Positions 37,622 to 47,014 of a stretch of 64,000 nt of DNA are shown here, piece after piece. The stretch is from Rhizobium favelukesii (GTDB lineage Bacteria > Pseudomonadota > Alphaproteobacteria > Rhizobiales > Rhizobiaceae), in contig NZ_HG916854.1 in the NCBI RefSeq assembly GCF_000577275.2, forward strand, positions 496,001-560,000, written 5' to 3'. The position numbers and the translations under genes are program-made. The notes below the pieces were generated by a model. It did not search any database, was not told where the DNA came from, and was given only the letters and a program-made list of their open reading frames with translations. Numbering within the stretch: position 1 is the stretch's first letter; every line of letters starts with the position of its first letter.

Positions 37622-37912
37622 ATGGCTGGCGAGATCCCCGTTTTTATCAGCCCGATAGATGTCGAGATTGAAGGCAACACCGGCCGCTATCGACACGCTG
37701 ATACAGTCGAGGACCTCGCCGCCATGCTCCTAAGCAGCAAATTCACGTTGTCAAAGGCACCTTCATTCCATCGTGCCCTCATGACTTCGCTGGAAGCGCT
37801 GGAATTCTTTACAGATGCGGCATGTGCCCGAGCGGCTTTCGTTGCCGCAGCCCATGAGGTAGGGCTGCACGTCCTGCCGGACGATGTCGCGGAAACGCGA
37901 AAAGCAGGCTGA
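37622..37912 (+). CDS. DUF982 family protein
   Basis: 96 residues. It has PVFISPIDVEIEG, then DTVEDLAAMLLSSKFTLS, FHRALMTSLEALEFF and ARAAFVAAAHEVGLHVLP, the conserved DUF982 order. This small family is widespread in Rhizobiales and has no known function. A second member lies at 47015-47305. ATG 37622 is preferred; an ATG at 37550 would add 24 residues that do not look like the family. Confidence 0.78.
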   Translation: MAGEIPVFISPIDVEIEGNTGRYRHADTVEDLAAMLLSSKFTLSKAPSFHRALMTSLEALEFFTDAACARAAFVAAAHEVGLHVLPDDVAETRKAG

Positions 37913-38050
37913 GAAAAGAGAGCCCCACAAAGAGGCAGGGCTCAGGAAATGATGAGCAGTGCCCCAGAGCGGGCAACACGCGGACGATACGCCTCACATT
38001 CGAGGCCTTCAAGGTAAAGAACTCCCATCTTCATTTCGTGATGAGCATCA

Positions 38051-39091
38051 ATGACCAAAACTCCGCGTCCTAAACCTTTGCTCACTGGGGAGGAGCCACT
38101 TCGCTCCAGTCCAAGAAAACCTCGTGACCCGTCGCAGCCACAGTTGCCCTTTGACCTTATGGCAACGCGCGTCGAGCCATGTCTGGCGCTCGTCAAGCAG
38201 CGTCCGCCCGCTGGTCCGGAGTGGCTCTACGAGATCAAATGGGACGGGTATCGCATTGCGGTGCATCTCGACAATGGCAATGTACGCATCCTGACGCGCG
38301 GGGGACATGATTGGACATATCGTTTCCCGGCGATCGAGGCAGCGGCCAAGAGCCTGGGTGTCGGAACAGCTATCATCGATGGGGAGGCAGTTGTCCTCGA
38401 CGAGCAGGGGCGGCCCCACTTTGGCATGCTGCAGAATTCGCTAGGCGGTCGACGTGGGAAGCTTCCCTCGGGGCAGGCGATGATGATGGCCTTCGATCTT
38501 CTATACTTCGATGGGCACGATATCCGAAACATGGAGCTATCATCGCGTCGGTTCTTCCTAGAGTCTCTTCTGCGGGGCGAGGAGGGCGCTATTCGGCTCT
38601 CGGAGGCAATTGACGGAGATGGCCGGGAGATATTCACAGTTGCCTGCGAGCAGGGGCTTGAAGGTATTATTGCGAAGCATCGCGACAGCACTTACCGGTC
38701 AGGACGTCTTGGCGATTGGATCAAGGTCAAATGTGTGCAGAGCGACAGTTTCATCGTCGTCGGCTACGAGCCCTCATCGGTGGCGCGGGCAGGGATCGGT
38801 AGCCTCCTTCTTGCAGCCAGCAAGGGCCGCGAGTGGGTTTACGTCGGAAACGTCGGTACGGGCTTCACCGAAAGCAACGCGGAGTCGCTGCGCAATACGC
38901 TGGACCGCATTAGAGCGAAACGGCCGCCGGTCGAATACGATGGGCCGCGCAGTGACGTCGTGTGGGTGCAACCGACACTGATTGCCGAGATCGAGTACCG
39001 CGCCTGGACACATGACGGCAAGCTACGGCACGCGTCGTATAAGGGCCTCCGCGACGTGCAGGATAATGCAGCGGTCTACGAAATCGAGTGA
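38051..39091 (+). CDS. ATP-dependent DNA ligase
   Basis: 346 residues. The nucleotidyl-transferase domain has motif I EIKWDGYR with catalytic Lys63, motif III AIIDGEAVV, motif IV EGIIAKHRDSTY and motif V WIKVKC. A C-terminal OB-fold (IVVGYEPSS, YVGNVGTGF) follows. It is the stand-alone ligase module of the LigD type without polymerase or nuclease domains, common on rhizobial plasmids. Without Ku in the window its role in end joining is open. Confidence 0.92.
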   Translation: MTKTPRPKPLLTGEEPLRSSPRKPRDPSQPQLPFDLMATRVEPCLALVKQRPPAGPEWLYEIKWDGYRIAVHLDNGNVRILTRGGHDWTYRFPAIEAAAKSLGVGTAIIDGEAVVLDEQGRPHFGMLQNSLGGRRGKLPSGQAMMMAFDLLYFDGHDIRNMELSSRRFFLESLLRGEEGAIRLSEAIDGDGREIFTVACEQGLEGIIAKHRDSTYRSGRLGDWIKVKCVQSDSFIVVGYEPSSVARAGIGSLLLAASKGREWVYVGNVGTGFTESNAESLRNTLDRIRAKRPPVEYDGPRSDVVWVQPTLIAEIEYRAWTHDGKLRHASYKGLRDVQDNAAVYEIE

Positions 39092-39757
39092 TCAGTCCCG
39101 ACCTTGCGACCAAGGACAACGGCCCTGAATTCGGCCCGCTTCGCGACGCCTGGGCAAATGCGGTGATCGTGAACATGGTCTCGTCCGACGACGAAAGCTA
39201 GACATCGACACAATTCGTCATTCACTGCGACATCAGAGGAAGCCCTTCAGCGCCGCGCATTGAAACCATTTACATTGATGCCGACCCTGGCTCCGCTTTG
39301 CGTACCTTCTGCGCGGCGGTGGCAAATCCGCAACCATTGCTATCTCAAGGCCGTGCGTTGACGGACCCGCGTCCCGACATAGCGTAGGATCTGGCCACGC
39401 TGCTTTTTCTAGATGCCGCCTCCGTAGTATAGTCTCTCTTATTCGCAGGTGCGGTAATAGTAATACTAAAAGAAGTACTAAAAATATAAAGATAATAGTT
39501 GCTTGAAGGAGAATCCTAGGTTAGCTTTTGTCGTCAGAGGGACAAAGTATTTGACACATGAGCGTTCAGCGGTCGGCGAATGGCGACCGCTGGGGAGGAA
39601 CGATGACAAGATCCGTTCGAATTCTTCTTAGAGCCTGGATGCATCGAAGAGTACACGTCTTCAATTCGATGCGAAGCGACGATCGCAAACATAGCGCGTC
39701 GTAAACATTTCATTCCAATTTGCTAATTTTGATCCGCGTCTCGGATTGGAGTGTTCT
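39092..39757. other. Stretch without a gene, with an AT-rich island
   Basis: About 670 bases. Around 39420-39510 the sequence becomes strikingly AT-rich (runs such as AAAATATAAAGATAATAG), unlike the rest of the window. No gene recognised. Confidence 0.5.
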
Positions 39758-39961
39758 ATGCAAAGGCAAGCTGTCGTTTTCAATGGTCAGGAAGTCGGTA
39801 TAGCCGTTCCCTTTGACAACCGCTTGAAGTTCATCGCCGTCCGCTTTCATGTGATAGATCTTGACAACAAGCTGTTCGACACGGTCACGGATATCCGTCG
39901 GGCGATCACGGATCACCTAGCCGCCAGGACCAAAGGTGAACCACGCGCTGCAGTGCACTGA
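39758..39961 (+). CDS. Hypothetical protein (67 aa)
   Basis: MQRQAVVFNGQEVGIAVPFD is followed by LKFIAVRFHVIDLDNKLF and a helical tail with TVTDIRRAITDHLAARTKG: two beta strands and a helix, a natural small fold. GGAG lies about eight bases ahead of ATG 39758. No family named. The opposite-strand frame over the same bases is less protein-like. Confidence 0.55.
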   Translation: MQRQAVVFNGQEVGIAVPFDNRLKFIAVRFHVIDLDNKLFDTVTDIRRAITDHLAARTKGEPRAAVH

Positions 39962-40082
39962 TCTAAAGGGGCGTCAGCACACCATAGGACGCTGGCACCC
40001 TTTCAGCGGGTTCTCCGGTTCGGGTAGGATCTGCATTATCTCATCCCGGTCGAGGATTGGGGAGGTCGGTCTTCCCGTTCTC

Positions 40083-40520
40083 CTAATTGTAGGATTGGAC
40101 GCACACACGCCGATAGAACTCACACAGGTGAACCCGTTCTTCGGCCGTGGCGATCAGTATGCGTTCCAACCTCCGTTCGAATGCGCAGGATCGCAATTGC
40201 GGGGATCGGCCGTGCGGGGTCAGTGGCGTCAGCCTGATCCGGTTGCCAAGACCAATTCGAAACTGAGCCAGCGTCATCCCCGCCTTAATGAGCAGCGCTC
40301 GGACAGTCGGCTGCCTCTCGGCAGCGATGGCGATGCGAAAAGCTTCGACAAGTGCATTCTTTTGCACAGGAAGCTCGATTTCGTCGATCAGGTCATTCCC
40401 GATCTCGTCCTCCTTCATGAAAAGCAAAAACTCATCGATCAAGTGATTGGCCATCAGGACATCGTCCAGCACATCCTGGCTGACTGTATAGACCGTTTGT
40501 CCCCGTACGTTCAGGCCCAT
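40083..40520 (-). CDS. Hypothetical protein (145 aa)
   Basis: From ATG 40520, behind GAAGGAGATCCGC, it reads MGLNVRGQTVYTVSQDVLDD and VLMANHLIDEFLLFMKEDEI: acidic helices, then ALVEAFRIAIAAERQPTVRA. The last 50 residues turn basic and less regular, so the natural end may have been altered. No family recognised. Confidence 0.55.
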   Translation of the reverse strand: MGLNVRGQTVYTVSQDVLDDVLMANHLIDEFLLFMKEDEIGNDLIDEIELPVQKNALVEAFRIAIAAERQPTVRALLIKAGMTLAQFRIGLGNRIRLTPLTPHGRSPQLRSCAFERRLERILIATAEERVHLCEFYRRVCVQSYN

Positions 40521-40824
40521 GCGGATCTCCTTCAGCAAAGAAACGCCGTCGGGCGGCATTCGTTCGAACAACGGCTTTCAAAAGTGCAGGGTGGAAGTTC
40601 CGCGTGTATTCGAGTGGTCAGGCGCTCGGCGCAACCAGCTCTCCTGCTTCAAAATCGGTGTCAAACACCATCTATCGCCGAGCGGGACAGCGCCAGACGA
40701 TCTGTTTCAACGACGAAATCCCTGCGTGCTAAAGCTCGTGTTTCCTTCTATCGCTTGTACGTCCACGAGTGTCTCTTCGGCTGCGTAAACGTCCCTTCCG
40801 CCTGAAGCATCGGGATCACCGCAA

Positions 40825-41196
40825 TCATTGCCGTCGTTTGAATTGTCCTGTCTGTTCGTCCACGGCTGGTGTCGTTTCTCGCTTCTCGGCGCCCCCGGGG
40901 TCGGTTATGACCGCGTCGGAATGCTGCCTGGCCGATTCAAGCATGGTATCCAGATCGGAATCGTCGTCGGTTTTGAGTTCGTCGTTTCCATCAAGGATTT
41001 CACGCTCGGCCTGAAGCCAGTGATCGTCGTGTTGTCCAGGCGGGCTACCCTCGCGCTCCCATAGTTCGTAGGCCCGTCGTCGAATGCGTTCCGTGCGGTT
41101 TCCAACTTGGACACCATCACACCTTTCGCGCGATGTTGCGATGGCCGTTTCATCCGGACGTGTGCCTTGAATGGGAACCTTTGTTTCTCTTGCCAT
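40825..41196 (-). CDS. DUF2934 family protein
   Basis: 123 residues. The DUF2934 core is ERIRRRAYELWEREGSPPGQ followed by DDHWLQAEREI; the rest is acidic and disordered. These small proteins are common in Rhizobiales, usually of unknown function and often stress-related. A GGAAC-N17-GTT promoter and an AAAAGGAGCGCG ribosome site lie directly upstream, supporting control by the general stress sigma factor. Confidence 0.85.
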   Translation of the reverse strand: MARETKVPIQGTRPDETAIATSRERCDGVQVGNRTERIRRRAYELWEREGSPPGQHDDHWLQAEREILDGNDELKTDDDSDLDTMLESARQHSDAVITDPGGAEKRETTPAVDEQTGQFKRRQ

Positions 41197-41228
41197 TTTC
41201 GCGCTCCTTTTAAAAGGTTGCGCATGCT

Positions 41229-41253
41229 AACGATGCCAAATCAAGGATGTTCC
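41229..41253 (-). promoter_or_regulatory. EcfG/RpoE2-type stress promoter
   Basis: On the minus strand GGAAC (41253-41249), 17 bases ending in C, GTT (41231-41229), 33 bases before the DUF2934 start. One of the best matches in the window (GGAAC-N16-CGTT). Confidence 0.6.
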
Positions 41254-41626
41254 CTCCGGGCAAAGCTTCGTAATGAATCGTACAACGATGACGCAGCAAG
41301 CCAAGACTTTCCAGCCACTAGCCTTGGAGGGATGACGTCCATGCCCGGCAGCGAGGTTGGCGCCATATTTTCTTGTCTGCAGACCCAGCAAGCGACTTTC
41401 GGGAGGCATTCAGCCACGTGAGCCTCGAATTCGACGCCGCATGTGCACGAGTTCCGAATGACGAATGTCCCAATATTTGAAGTAGGCGCTGCTCGGGAAC
41501 GAAGCCGTGATTGCGCAGTCCAGAGCGTGCAACTCGCTTCGCCGCGCAAACGCAAATTGCGTGGACGACGGCGAATGCTGACGACACGGGTTTGCTTGCT
41601 CGGCGCCATCTTAAAGTTCTTTGAAT
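41254..41626. other. Stretch without a convincing gene
   Basis: A minus-strand frame (41241-41609) contains a cysteine-rich piece (VIRNSCTCGVEFEAHVAECL, then ACWVC) that could be a small zinc-binding protein, but it has no clear start and runs into the DUF2934 promoter. Confidence 0.35.
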
Positions 41627-41965
41627 TTAGGCTGACTGCAACCGCCTGGGAACCTTGAGCATTTTAATCAAGGCGTCGAAAGTGTACGGCTTTGGAAGGA
41701 ACGAAGCACCACTTGGCAGGTCGAAATGGCCGAGCTGAACATGCCCTGATGTCACGATAACCCGCGCGTCGGGAAATCGGGCTCGAATTAGGGAAACAAG
41801 GCCCAGGCCGTCAATCGAACCAGGCATGTTGATGTCGGTGAAGACGGCATCAGCCGAGCCGTCTTGAAGAAGCACCAGCGCCTCATCAGCGTTTGCTGCT
41901 TCAACCACATCGAAGCCATCCTGCTCAACCGCGTCGACGGCCGCATAGCGGATGAGAGGACCCAC
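41627..41965 (-). pseudogene. Response-regulator receiver domain lacking its N-terminus
   Basis: 112 residues from a GTG at 41965. It keeps the phosphorylation site region (DAVFTDINMPG, Asp in FTD), the Thr/Ser switch (VIVTSGH) and the Lys (FLPKPY). It starts at PLIRYAAVDAVEQDGFDV, so the first strand and the paired acidic residues that bind Mg are missing; upstream bases do not supply them in any frame. It is therefore probably inactive unless it acts as a phosphate-independent domain. Confidence 0.65.
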
Positions 41966-42394
41966 ACCTTCTCAACCTTCGCATGGTCAGCACAATGGCC
42001 TTGATCCTCGCGTTCTAGCCCTTCGAACTCGGACATTGCCTGCAACCAGTGCTCGCGATCGCACCCGAGGGACAGCCTTCCTGCTGCCAGATCTGATGGG
42101 CCTGTCGGCTGATCCAATTGTATCTGTCTCCATCCATTTCCTGCCTCCGCTGATCCGAACGTGGCGAAGAGGATCCGGTTCCGCCGACGTATAAAAATCG
42201 GCCGAAGGTCGCGGCTCGTGTCGCTGAAAGAGTTTAGACAAAGCCGAAGAACGTCGCGTGCTGCATCGCCAGGCGGTACACCCGTCGCTATTAGCAGCAT
42301 ATCTGCTGTCAGGCGTAGGTCTCCAAGCCCTGGCCAAAGGATGCGCCGCGCTTCGGTTGCTGGGCGCGTTTTAATTGCCAGGCGAGAATCGGTG
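41966..42394. other. Stretch without a recognised gene
   Basis: About 430 bases. A minus-strand frame (to 42462) is open but shows no family motif and conflicts with the small membrane gene at 42395. Confidence 0.35.
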
Positions 42395-42535
42395 TCACTC
42401 GATCTCGACCAAAGCCGGCCGATCCCGGTACCCCTCGTATTGACTACCAGCGAGTGCTCCAATCAGGATTGTGATCCCAATAAGGACAATTCCGCTAATG
42501 TAGATCAACAAGGGAAGACGGTCTTGCGTGGTCAT
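42395..42535 (-). CDS. Very small membrane protein (46 aa)
   Basis: MTTQDRLPLLIYISGIVLIG continues as one membrane helix (VLIGITILIGALAG) and ends in a charged tail (YEGYRDRPALVEIE). GGAAAGGAGACAAAGAC precedes ATG 42535 and a GGAAC-N17-GTT promoter lies 29 bases upstream. Together they give strong support for a stress-induced small membrane protein. Family unknown. Confidence 0.65.
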   Translation of the reverse strand: MTTQDRLPLLIYISGIVLIGITILIGALAGSQYEGYRDRPALVEIE

Positions 42536-42563
42536 GTCTTTGTCTCCTTTCCCTATTGTTATG

Positions 42564-42588
42564 AACCTTGCGAAATCAGCTTGGTTCC
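42564..42588 (-). promoter_or_regulatory. EcfG/RpoE2-type stress promoter
   Basis: On the minus strand GGAAC (42588-42584), 17 bases, GTT (42566-42564), just upstream of the 46-residue membrane protein. Confidence 0.5.
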
Positions 42589-42730
42589 AGATCCGCAAAA
42601 TGATTAGCGGATCCGATTCCACATGGCCATCGAGCACTACAAACCGCCTTGGATGTAAGCGCGATTTTCGATGCGTATTGACGCCTGTTCCACACCGAAC
42701 GGCGGATAGCATCGGTCGCGGTATCCGGCT

Positions 42731-44320
42731 CTATTCGGTCGTGGAGGTCTTGGAGAAGTTGAACGGGAGCAGGTCGCCGATGTCGGCATTCTCTTCGCGC
42801 TGTGGCAACTCGGTGAGTACGTGGCGCAGCCAGATCAGAGGGTCGACGCCACAGGCGCGGCATGTCAGCATCAGACTGTAAATCACAGCACTGGCCTTGG
42901 CTCCGTCAGCAGTGTCGCTGAACAGCCACGATTTTCTTCCGGTCGCAAAAACCCTGATGTCGCGTTCCAGGATGTTGTTATCGATCGGCATCCTGCCGTC
43001 GCTGGTGTAGCGCGTCAGATAATCCCATTGGTTCAGGGTGTAGGACACAGCATCGCCGAGCTTGGTATCCGGCACGACCTTCGGCGCGATGTTATCGAGC
43101 CACGTCTTGAGGGCGTTCAGGACAGGCAAACTGTGCTGTTGCCGGAAGCGGCGAATGCAGGCGGCCTGCGTTTCACCGGCGTCGGGCTTTATCTCTCGCG
43201 CCTGCCTCTCGATCCGGTAGAGCTGCTCGAAGAACCTGAGCGCTTGCTCCGGCGGGCCGCCGCCATTCTTTCTTGCCTTGAGGGCTTCGACGAAGCGCCG
43301 CCTGGAGTGAGCCATGCATCCGACATGGGTTGCGCCATGCAATGTGCGCCAGGCTGTGTAGCCATCGCTCACCAATATGCCGCGGTAGTCACCAAGGAAG
43401 GTCTGCGGGTGGATCTGGCCGCGCCCGGGCTGATAATCGAGCAGTACGATTGGCTGGTCACTGTCCTCGCCGCTGCGATAGGCCCACATGTACGATGTGC
43501 TGGTGGCCTCCTTGTCCTTTTCCTTGAGGACTTGAACCGTCGTCTCATCGCCATGAATGAGAGGCTGCGATCGCAACCGCAGTTTCAGCGCATCATAGAT
43601 GCGGTGCAGATGCTTCTCGCTTGAGCCGATGACCCAGTGAGCGAGAGCGCCGCGGCTGATCGGAACACCAGCACGCTCGAATGTCTGAGCCACGCGGTAA
43701 AGCGGTGTGCCGTCGACGTATTTGTGGACGAGCGCGAAGGCTAACGTCGAGGCGGTAGCGATGCTGCCCGGCAGGGGCTGCGTCGGCATCGGTGCGATCA
43801 CGACGGGTGTGTTGATCCCGGTGCGGTCGCAATGGCGGCAAGCGTACTTGAACCGCACATTCTGTAGGACCTTTGCCTTGACCTCGATATGGAGCTGCTC
43901 GGTAACAGCCTCGCCCATGCGATGCATCTGACCCTGGCAGCAGGGACAAGACTTCTGATCGTCGGGGAGGTCATATTCGACGCGCTCGCGTGGCAGGTCT
44001 TCTGGCAGAGGTCTGCGTCCACGCTTCTTTCCCGTTTGACCTTCTACCGCTGGCAGGCCGGTGTCCGGAAGCTCGACAACATCGCCTGCTTCGCTGCCAT
44101 CCTCGACCGCAGCCTCTTCGGCCTCGTTGAAGAGACGATCAATGTGCTTTTCACTGCGGGGGGCAAAGCGATGGAGTTTTGCCAGTGCAAGCTCTTCTTC
44201 CAGCTTGACGACCCGCTGCGAGAGCGCTTCCTTCTCGGCTTTGAGCGCAGCGATTTCGGCAGCATTGGCTGCCAATTGCGCCATCAGTTCTGCAATGCTC
44301 GGTTCGCCGGTGCGAGTCAT
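42731..44320 (-). CDS. tnpC: IS66 transposase TnpC
   Basis: 529 residues, full length. It has an N-terminal leucine-rich coiled coil (EIAALKAEKEALSQRVVKLE), a zinc finger (SCPCCQGQMHRMGE), and the DDE domain with PLIHGDETTVQVL, GCMAHSRRRFVEAL and the C-terminal Glu region NILERDIRVFATGRK. It catalyses transposition. The stop TAG is at 42731. Confidence 0.95.
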   Translation of the reverse strand: MTRTGEPSIAELMAQLAANAAEIAALKAEKEALSQRVVKLEEELALAKLHRFAPRSEKHIDRLFNEAEEAAVEDGSEAGDVVELPDTGLPAVEGQTGKKRGRRPLPEDLPRERVEYDLPDDQKSCPCCQGQMHRMGEAVTEQLHIEVKAKVLQNVRFKYACRHCDRTGINTPVVIAPMPTQPLPGSIATASTLAFALVHKYVDGTPLYRVAQTFERAGVPISRGALAHWVIGSSEKHLHRIYDALKLRLRSQPLIHGDETTVQVLKEKDKEATSTSYMWAYRSGEDSDQPIVLLDYQPGRGQIHPQTFLGDYRGILVSDGYTAWRTLHGATHVGCMAHSRRRFVEALKARKNGGGPPEQALRFFEQLYRIERQAREIKPDAGETQAACIRRFRQQHSLPVLNALKTWLDNIAPKVVPDTKLGDAVSYTLNQWDYLTRYTSDGRMPIDNNILERDIRVFATGRKSWLFSDTADGAKASAVIYSLMLTCRACGVDPLIWLRHVLTELPQREENADIGDLLPFNFSKTSTTE

Positions 44321-44374
44321 CAGATTCTTGAATCTGAACCGCCCAGCCGCGTCAACTGCTCAATTCGACATCCG

Positions 44375-44728
44375 TCAGCCGGCAATCTGATATTGCCGCA
44401 CCGGATGGCGCACCATTGCGTCGATATCGATGCCATCGAGGATCCAGTGAAGCTGTTCTGTCGTCAGCATGACCACCGGCACCTCGCAACGGGGCCATCT
44501 GAACCTGTCCTCGGTCAACCGCTTCAGGACCATCACAAAACCGGAACGATCAAAAAACAGCAGCTTCATTCGGTCACGCCGGCGATTGCAGAAGGCAAAA
44601 ACCGCAGGCGCAAACGGATCCAGCGCCATCGTCTCCTGGACCAGGACCGCCAGGCTGTTGATGCCCGCGCGGAAGTCGATCGGTTCGCGATGCAGGTAAA
44701 CCTTGAGATCACCGCCCAGTCTGAACAT
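44375..44728 (-). CDS. tnpB: IS66 Orf2 protein TnpB
   Basis: 117 residues, standard for the family, with VYLHREPIDFRAGINSLAVL and DRMKLLFFDRSGFVMVLKRL. It is needed for IS66 transposition, but its mechanism is unknown. Its start overlaps the end of tnpA. Confidence 0.95.
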   Translation of the reverse strand: MFRLGGDLKVYLHREPIDFRAGINSLAVLVQETMALDPFAPAVFAFCNRRRDRMKLLFFDRSGFVMVLKRLTEDRFRWPRCEVPVVMLTTEQLHWILDGIDIDAMVRHPVRQYQIAG

Positions 44729-45128
44729 GACCCAGCGCTCCTATGATTGCTTCCAGCACTTCCACACCGGCGCACTCGACGGTCAGGCTGACCCCGTTCG
44801 GCAGGAGTGCGCTCACCTTGGACGCGGGAAGGCACTGGCTCAATGGCTTGGTCTTCTTCAGATCGCCAGCAGAACCCGAGTGCATATCCGGAGCAATCTG
44901 AACCGGAACGAACGCCGAGGCCAAAGGCAATTGACGCTCCGCTCTGGACTTCTTCATCCACTTCCGGACGAGATTCGCATTGACGCCGTGCTCCAGCGCC
45001 AGCCGCGAGACCGAAACGCCGGGTTCTAAGCACGCCGCGACAAGCTGATCTCTCGACGCAGGGTCATATCGACGGCGGCCGTCGCGACCAACAAGCCGTA
45101 CCTGCAGTTTAGGAGCATCTTCATCCAT
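44709..45128 (-). CDS. tnpA: IS66 Orf1 protein TnpA
   Basis: 139 residues with a helix-turn-helix (LVAACLEPGVSVSRLALEHG, NANLVRKWMKK) that probably recognises the element ends. It overlaps tnpB by 20 bases, typical for translational coupling in IS66. Confidence 0.93.
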   Translation of the reverse strand: MDEDAPKLQVRLVGRDGRRRYDPASRDQLVAACLEPGVSVSRLALEHGVNANLVRKWMKKSRAERQLPLASAFVPVQIAPDMHSGSAGDLKKTKPLSQCLPASKVSALLPNGVSLTVECAGVEVLEAIIGALGHVQTGR

Positions 45129-45164
45129 GATTTGGTGTCCACCTATTTTTTGGTGGAAGGTTCA

Positions 45165-45754
45165 TGCCTCACAGCACTCCGCTACAGAAGGCGCACAGAA
45201 ATTAGCGCTTACCCTTGGATTAGCTGCGATACAAAGTTGAAGTACCTCTGACCTGGACGGGGTCCGTCCTGGATTCGGCGTCGGCTGTCGCTTCGGTGGC
45301 TTACTGTCGAGCCGCAACCTTGAACCGCCTTTGCGCCCAGCGTGCCGTCTCCGTCGCCGCCTGACAAAATGACCGCCACCGAATAGTCGCCCCAACGCCA
45401 ACGAAACCAGGAATATATCGATGGGCTTGCGCTCACGGTTCATTGGATCGAGTTCGCGGGTGCGAAGTATGCCCTTGTCAATCGTGAGGGTTACATTGCA
45501 GGGCATCACATAGACATGATTGGACTCAACGCGGGTGTTGTTCGCCGCGACCGTTACCGGCATCGGCGTGTAGCGGCCAAGATCTCGTGTAAATAACTTT
45601 CGCGGTCCGGGCGAAGATGGGTGATTACTATGATTGCTACACCTGGATCTGCGGGCATTTGGCGAAAGAACGCGTCCAGGGCCGGGACGCCGCCGGCCGA
45701 AGCGCCCACACCGACGACAGGAAGTCTTGAATCCTCTGACATCGGACCCTTCAT
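45165..45754 (-). pseudogene. CheB-type methylesterase (CheB/CheR hybrid) remnant
   Basis: The first frame gives PVVGVGASAGGVPALDAFF with the CheB active-site Ser motif (GASAGG), then VITHLRPDRESYLHEILA. A shift leads to NHVYVMPCNVTLTI and ERKPIDIFLVSLAL. A further shift gives WGDYSVAVILSGGDGDGTLG, the second CheB motif. At least two frameshifts and no downstream CheR part remain. It ends next to the IS66 element, which probably removed or displaced the rest of a chemoreceptor-like signalling gene. Confidence 0.75.
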
Positions 45755-46108
45755 TGGAATCTATTACAACCCAGCAGACTATTTTATGCCGCGTTACATG
45801 GGAGCATATAGGGCGAAATCGTCAAGACGCATCAATTCACCGGGGGCGAGTGGCGTTCAGAAGCTGTCCCGTGGGTTTCTCGGTCGAACGGCCCCTCCGC
45901 ATGCAAAGTCGGAATGGCGACATCGTCTCATGGCGCCTATGGCCGCACGTCTCGCTTAGGTCGAAAAACATTCTAGCGGACTGGGGAGGGTTCACGCGGC
46001 CGGGGGGCCGAGCGATTGTGCCTGGTTTTCAATTAATCGACCGGCAGCCAGAAATATTGGGCCATCAACTCGTGCTACCTGTAATTGCCGCCCATCGCCT
46101 TACCACTG

Positions 46109-46882
46109 TTATTCGACAACTCCGAAGACTGGGCCGAATCCGCCATGCCAGGATCGGTCATTGCGGCCCATTGCCGGATTGTAAATCCCCACGCCTCGTC
46201 CACCATCGAGGAACAATGCATTGGGGCACTTCAAATGATCACGGAAAAGCCGCGCGAAATCATAAAAATTCACCCTGTCTTCGCTGATCGCGAAGCGAAC
46301 TGCCTTGCCGCAGAGCCCCACACCGCTCCGCCGCGTTCTATCTGTCGACCCGACAATAAAGATCGGATTCACCTTGTTCTGGATAGCGAGCATTGGACCG
46401 GACTGGGTGGCGAAACGCACCCTTTGCCGACGCTTCAGAAATTCATTCGTCGGCAGTATTCCGGCGCTTGCGTCATCGAGAAAGAACACCCCGTTCGGCT
46501 CTTTATAGAAATTCGGTACCGGGCCGAGGGAGCCTTCAGGCTCTGCGGTATTGGCGGATCTCAATTCCCGCCCGTTTTCGACGTAGAGTCCGATTGGTGA
46601 GAAATCCGGTAGGTACATGCCGGCGTTGACGGCAAACGCCAGCGTTCGCCCCTCGTCGCGGACGGCTTTCGCAACGCTTGAAAAGTAGCGGTAGGGCTCG
46701 CCATCGACGTTCTTCCAGAACAATCTCAGGTCGGCTTTACCCACTTCCACTGTGCAAACGACATATCTCGTCTCTTCGAAGGTTTGTCGCGCGCATTGTT
46801 GGGCAAGAGCGGATTGTAAGGATACTATTGATGCTGCCAGGACCATGGCAGCAACGAGCACACCATGTTTGAGATCGGGCAT
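46109..46882 (-). CDS. Phosphodiester glycosidase (NAGPA) family exported protein
   Basis: 257 residues from ATG 46882, behind AAAAGGAGACCGG. A signal peptide (MPDLKHGVLVAAMVLAASIV, cleavage near ALA-QQ) is followed by the NAGPA domain: LAFAVNAGMY, SPIGLYVENG, NGVFFLDD, ALFLDGGRGVGIY. The family cleaves sugar phosphodiesters in the periplasm or cell wall. No related neighbours. Confidence 0.85.
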   Translation of the reverse strand: MPDLKHGVLVAAMVLAASIVSLQSALAQQCARQTFEETRYVVCTVEVGKADLRLFWKNVDGEPYRYFSSVAKAVRDEGRTLAFAVNAGMYLPDFSPIGLYVENGRELRSANTAEPEGSLGPVPNFYKEPNGVFFLDDASAGILPTNEFLKRRQRVRFATQSGPMLAIQNKVNPIFIVGSTDRTRRSGVGLCGKAVRFAISEDRVNFYDFARLFRDHLKCPNALFLDGGRGVGIYNPAMGRNDRSWHGGFGPVFGVVE

Positions 46883-47014
46883 CGTTGCCGGTCTCCTTTT
46901 CAATCGCCAATGGATCGATCCTCTCAGTGATCGCACAACTTCTGAGCGCCGGGGCGATCCGGACTGTTTAGCCCAACCAAGCGCCCGCATTTGTGGATGA
47001 TGATCGAGTGGCAC

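Larger units (their letters stand above)
42731..45128 (-). mobile_element. IS66-family insertion sequence
   Basis: Three genes in the canonical IS66 order tnpA-tnpB-tnpC on the minus strand, all intact. The limits given are the coding limits: I could not find matching terminal inverted repeats or the expected 8-bp target duplication by eye. The element sits between a truncated receiver gene and a decayed CheB-type gene. Confidence 0.85.

Noticed and set aside
39710..39916. 68-codon minus-strand frame
   Set aside because: It overlaps the plus-strand 67-residue gene, which has a better start signal and fold-like composition.
40521..40620. EcfG promoter before the 145-residue protein
   Set aside because: GGAAC is present on the minus strand, but no GTT occurs at 16-18 bases.
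42650..45200. Terminal inverted repeats of IS66
   Set aside because: I compared both flanks by eye and found no convincing match, so element limits are given as coding limits only.
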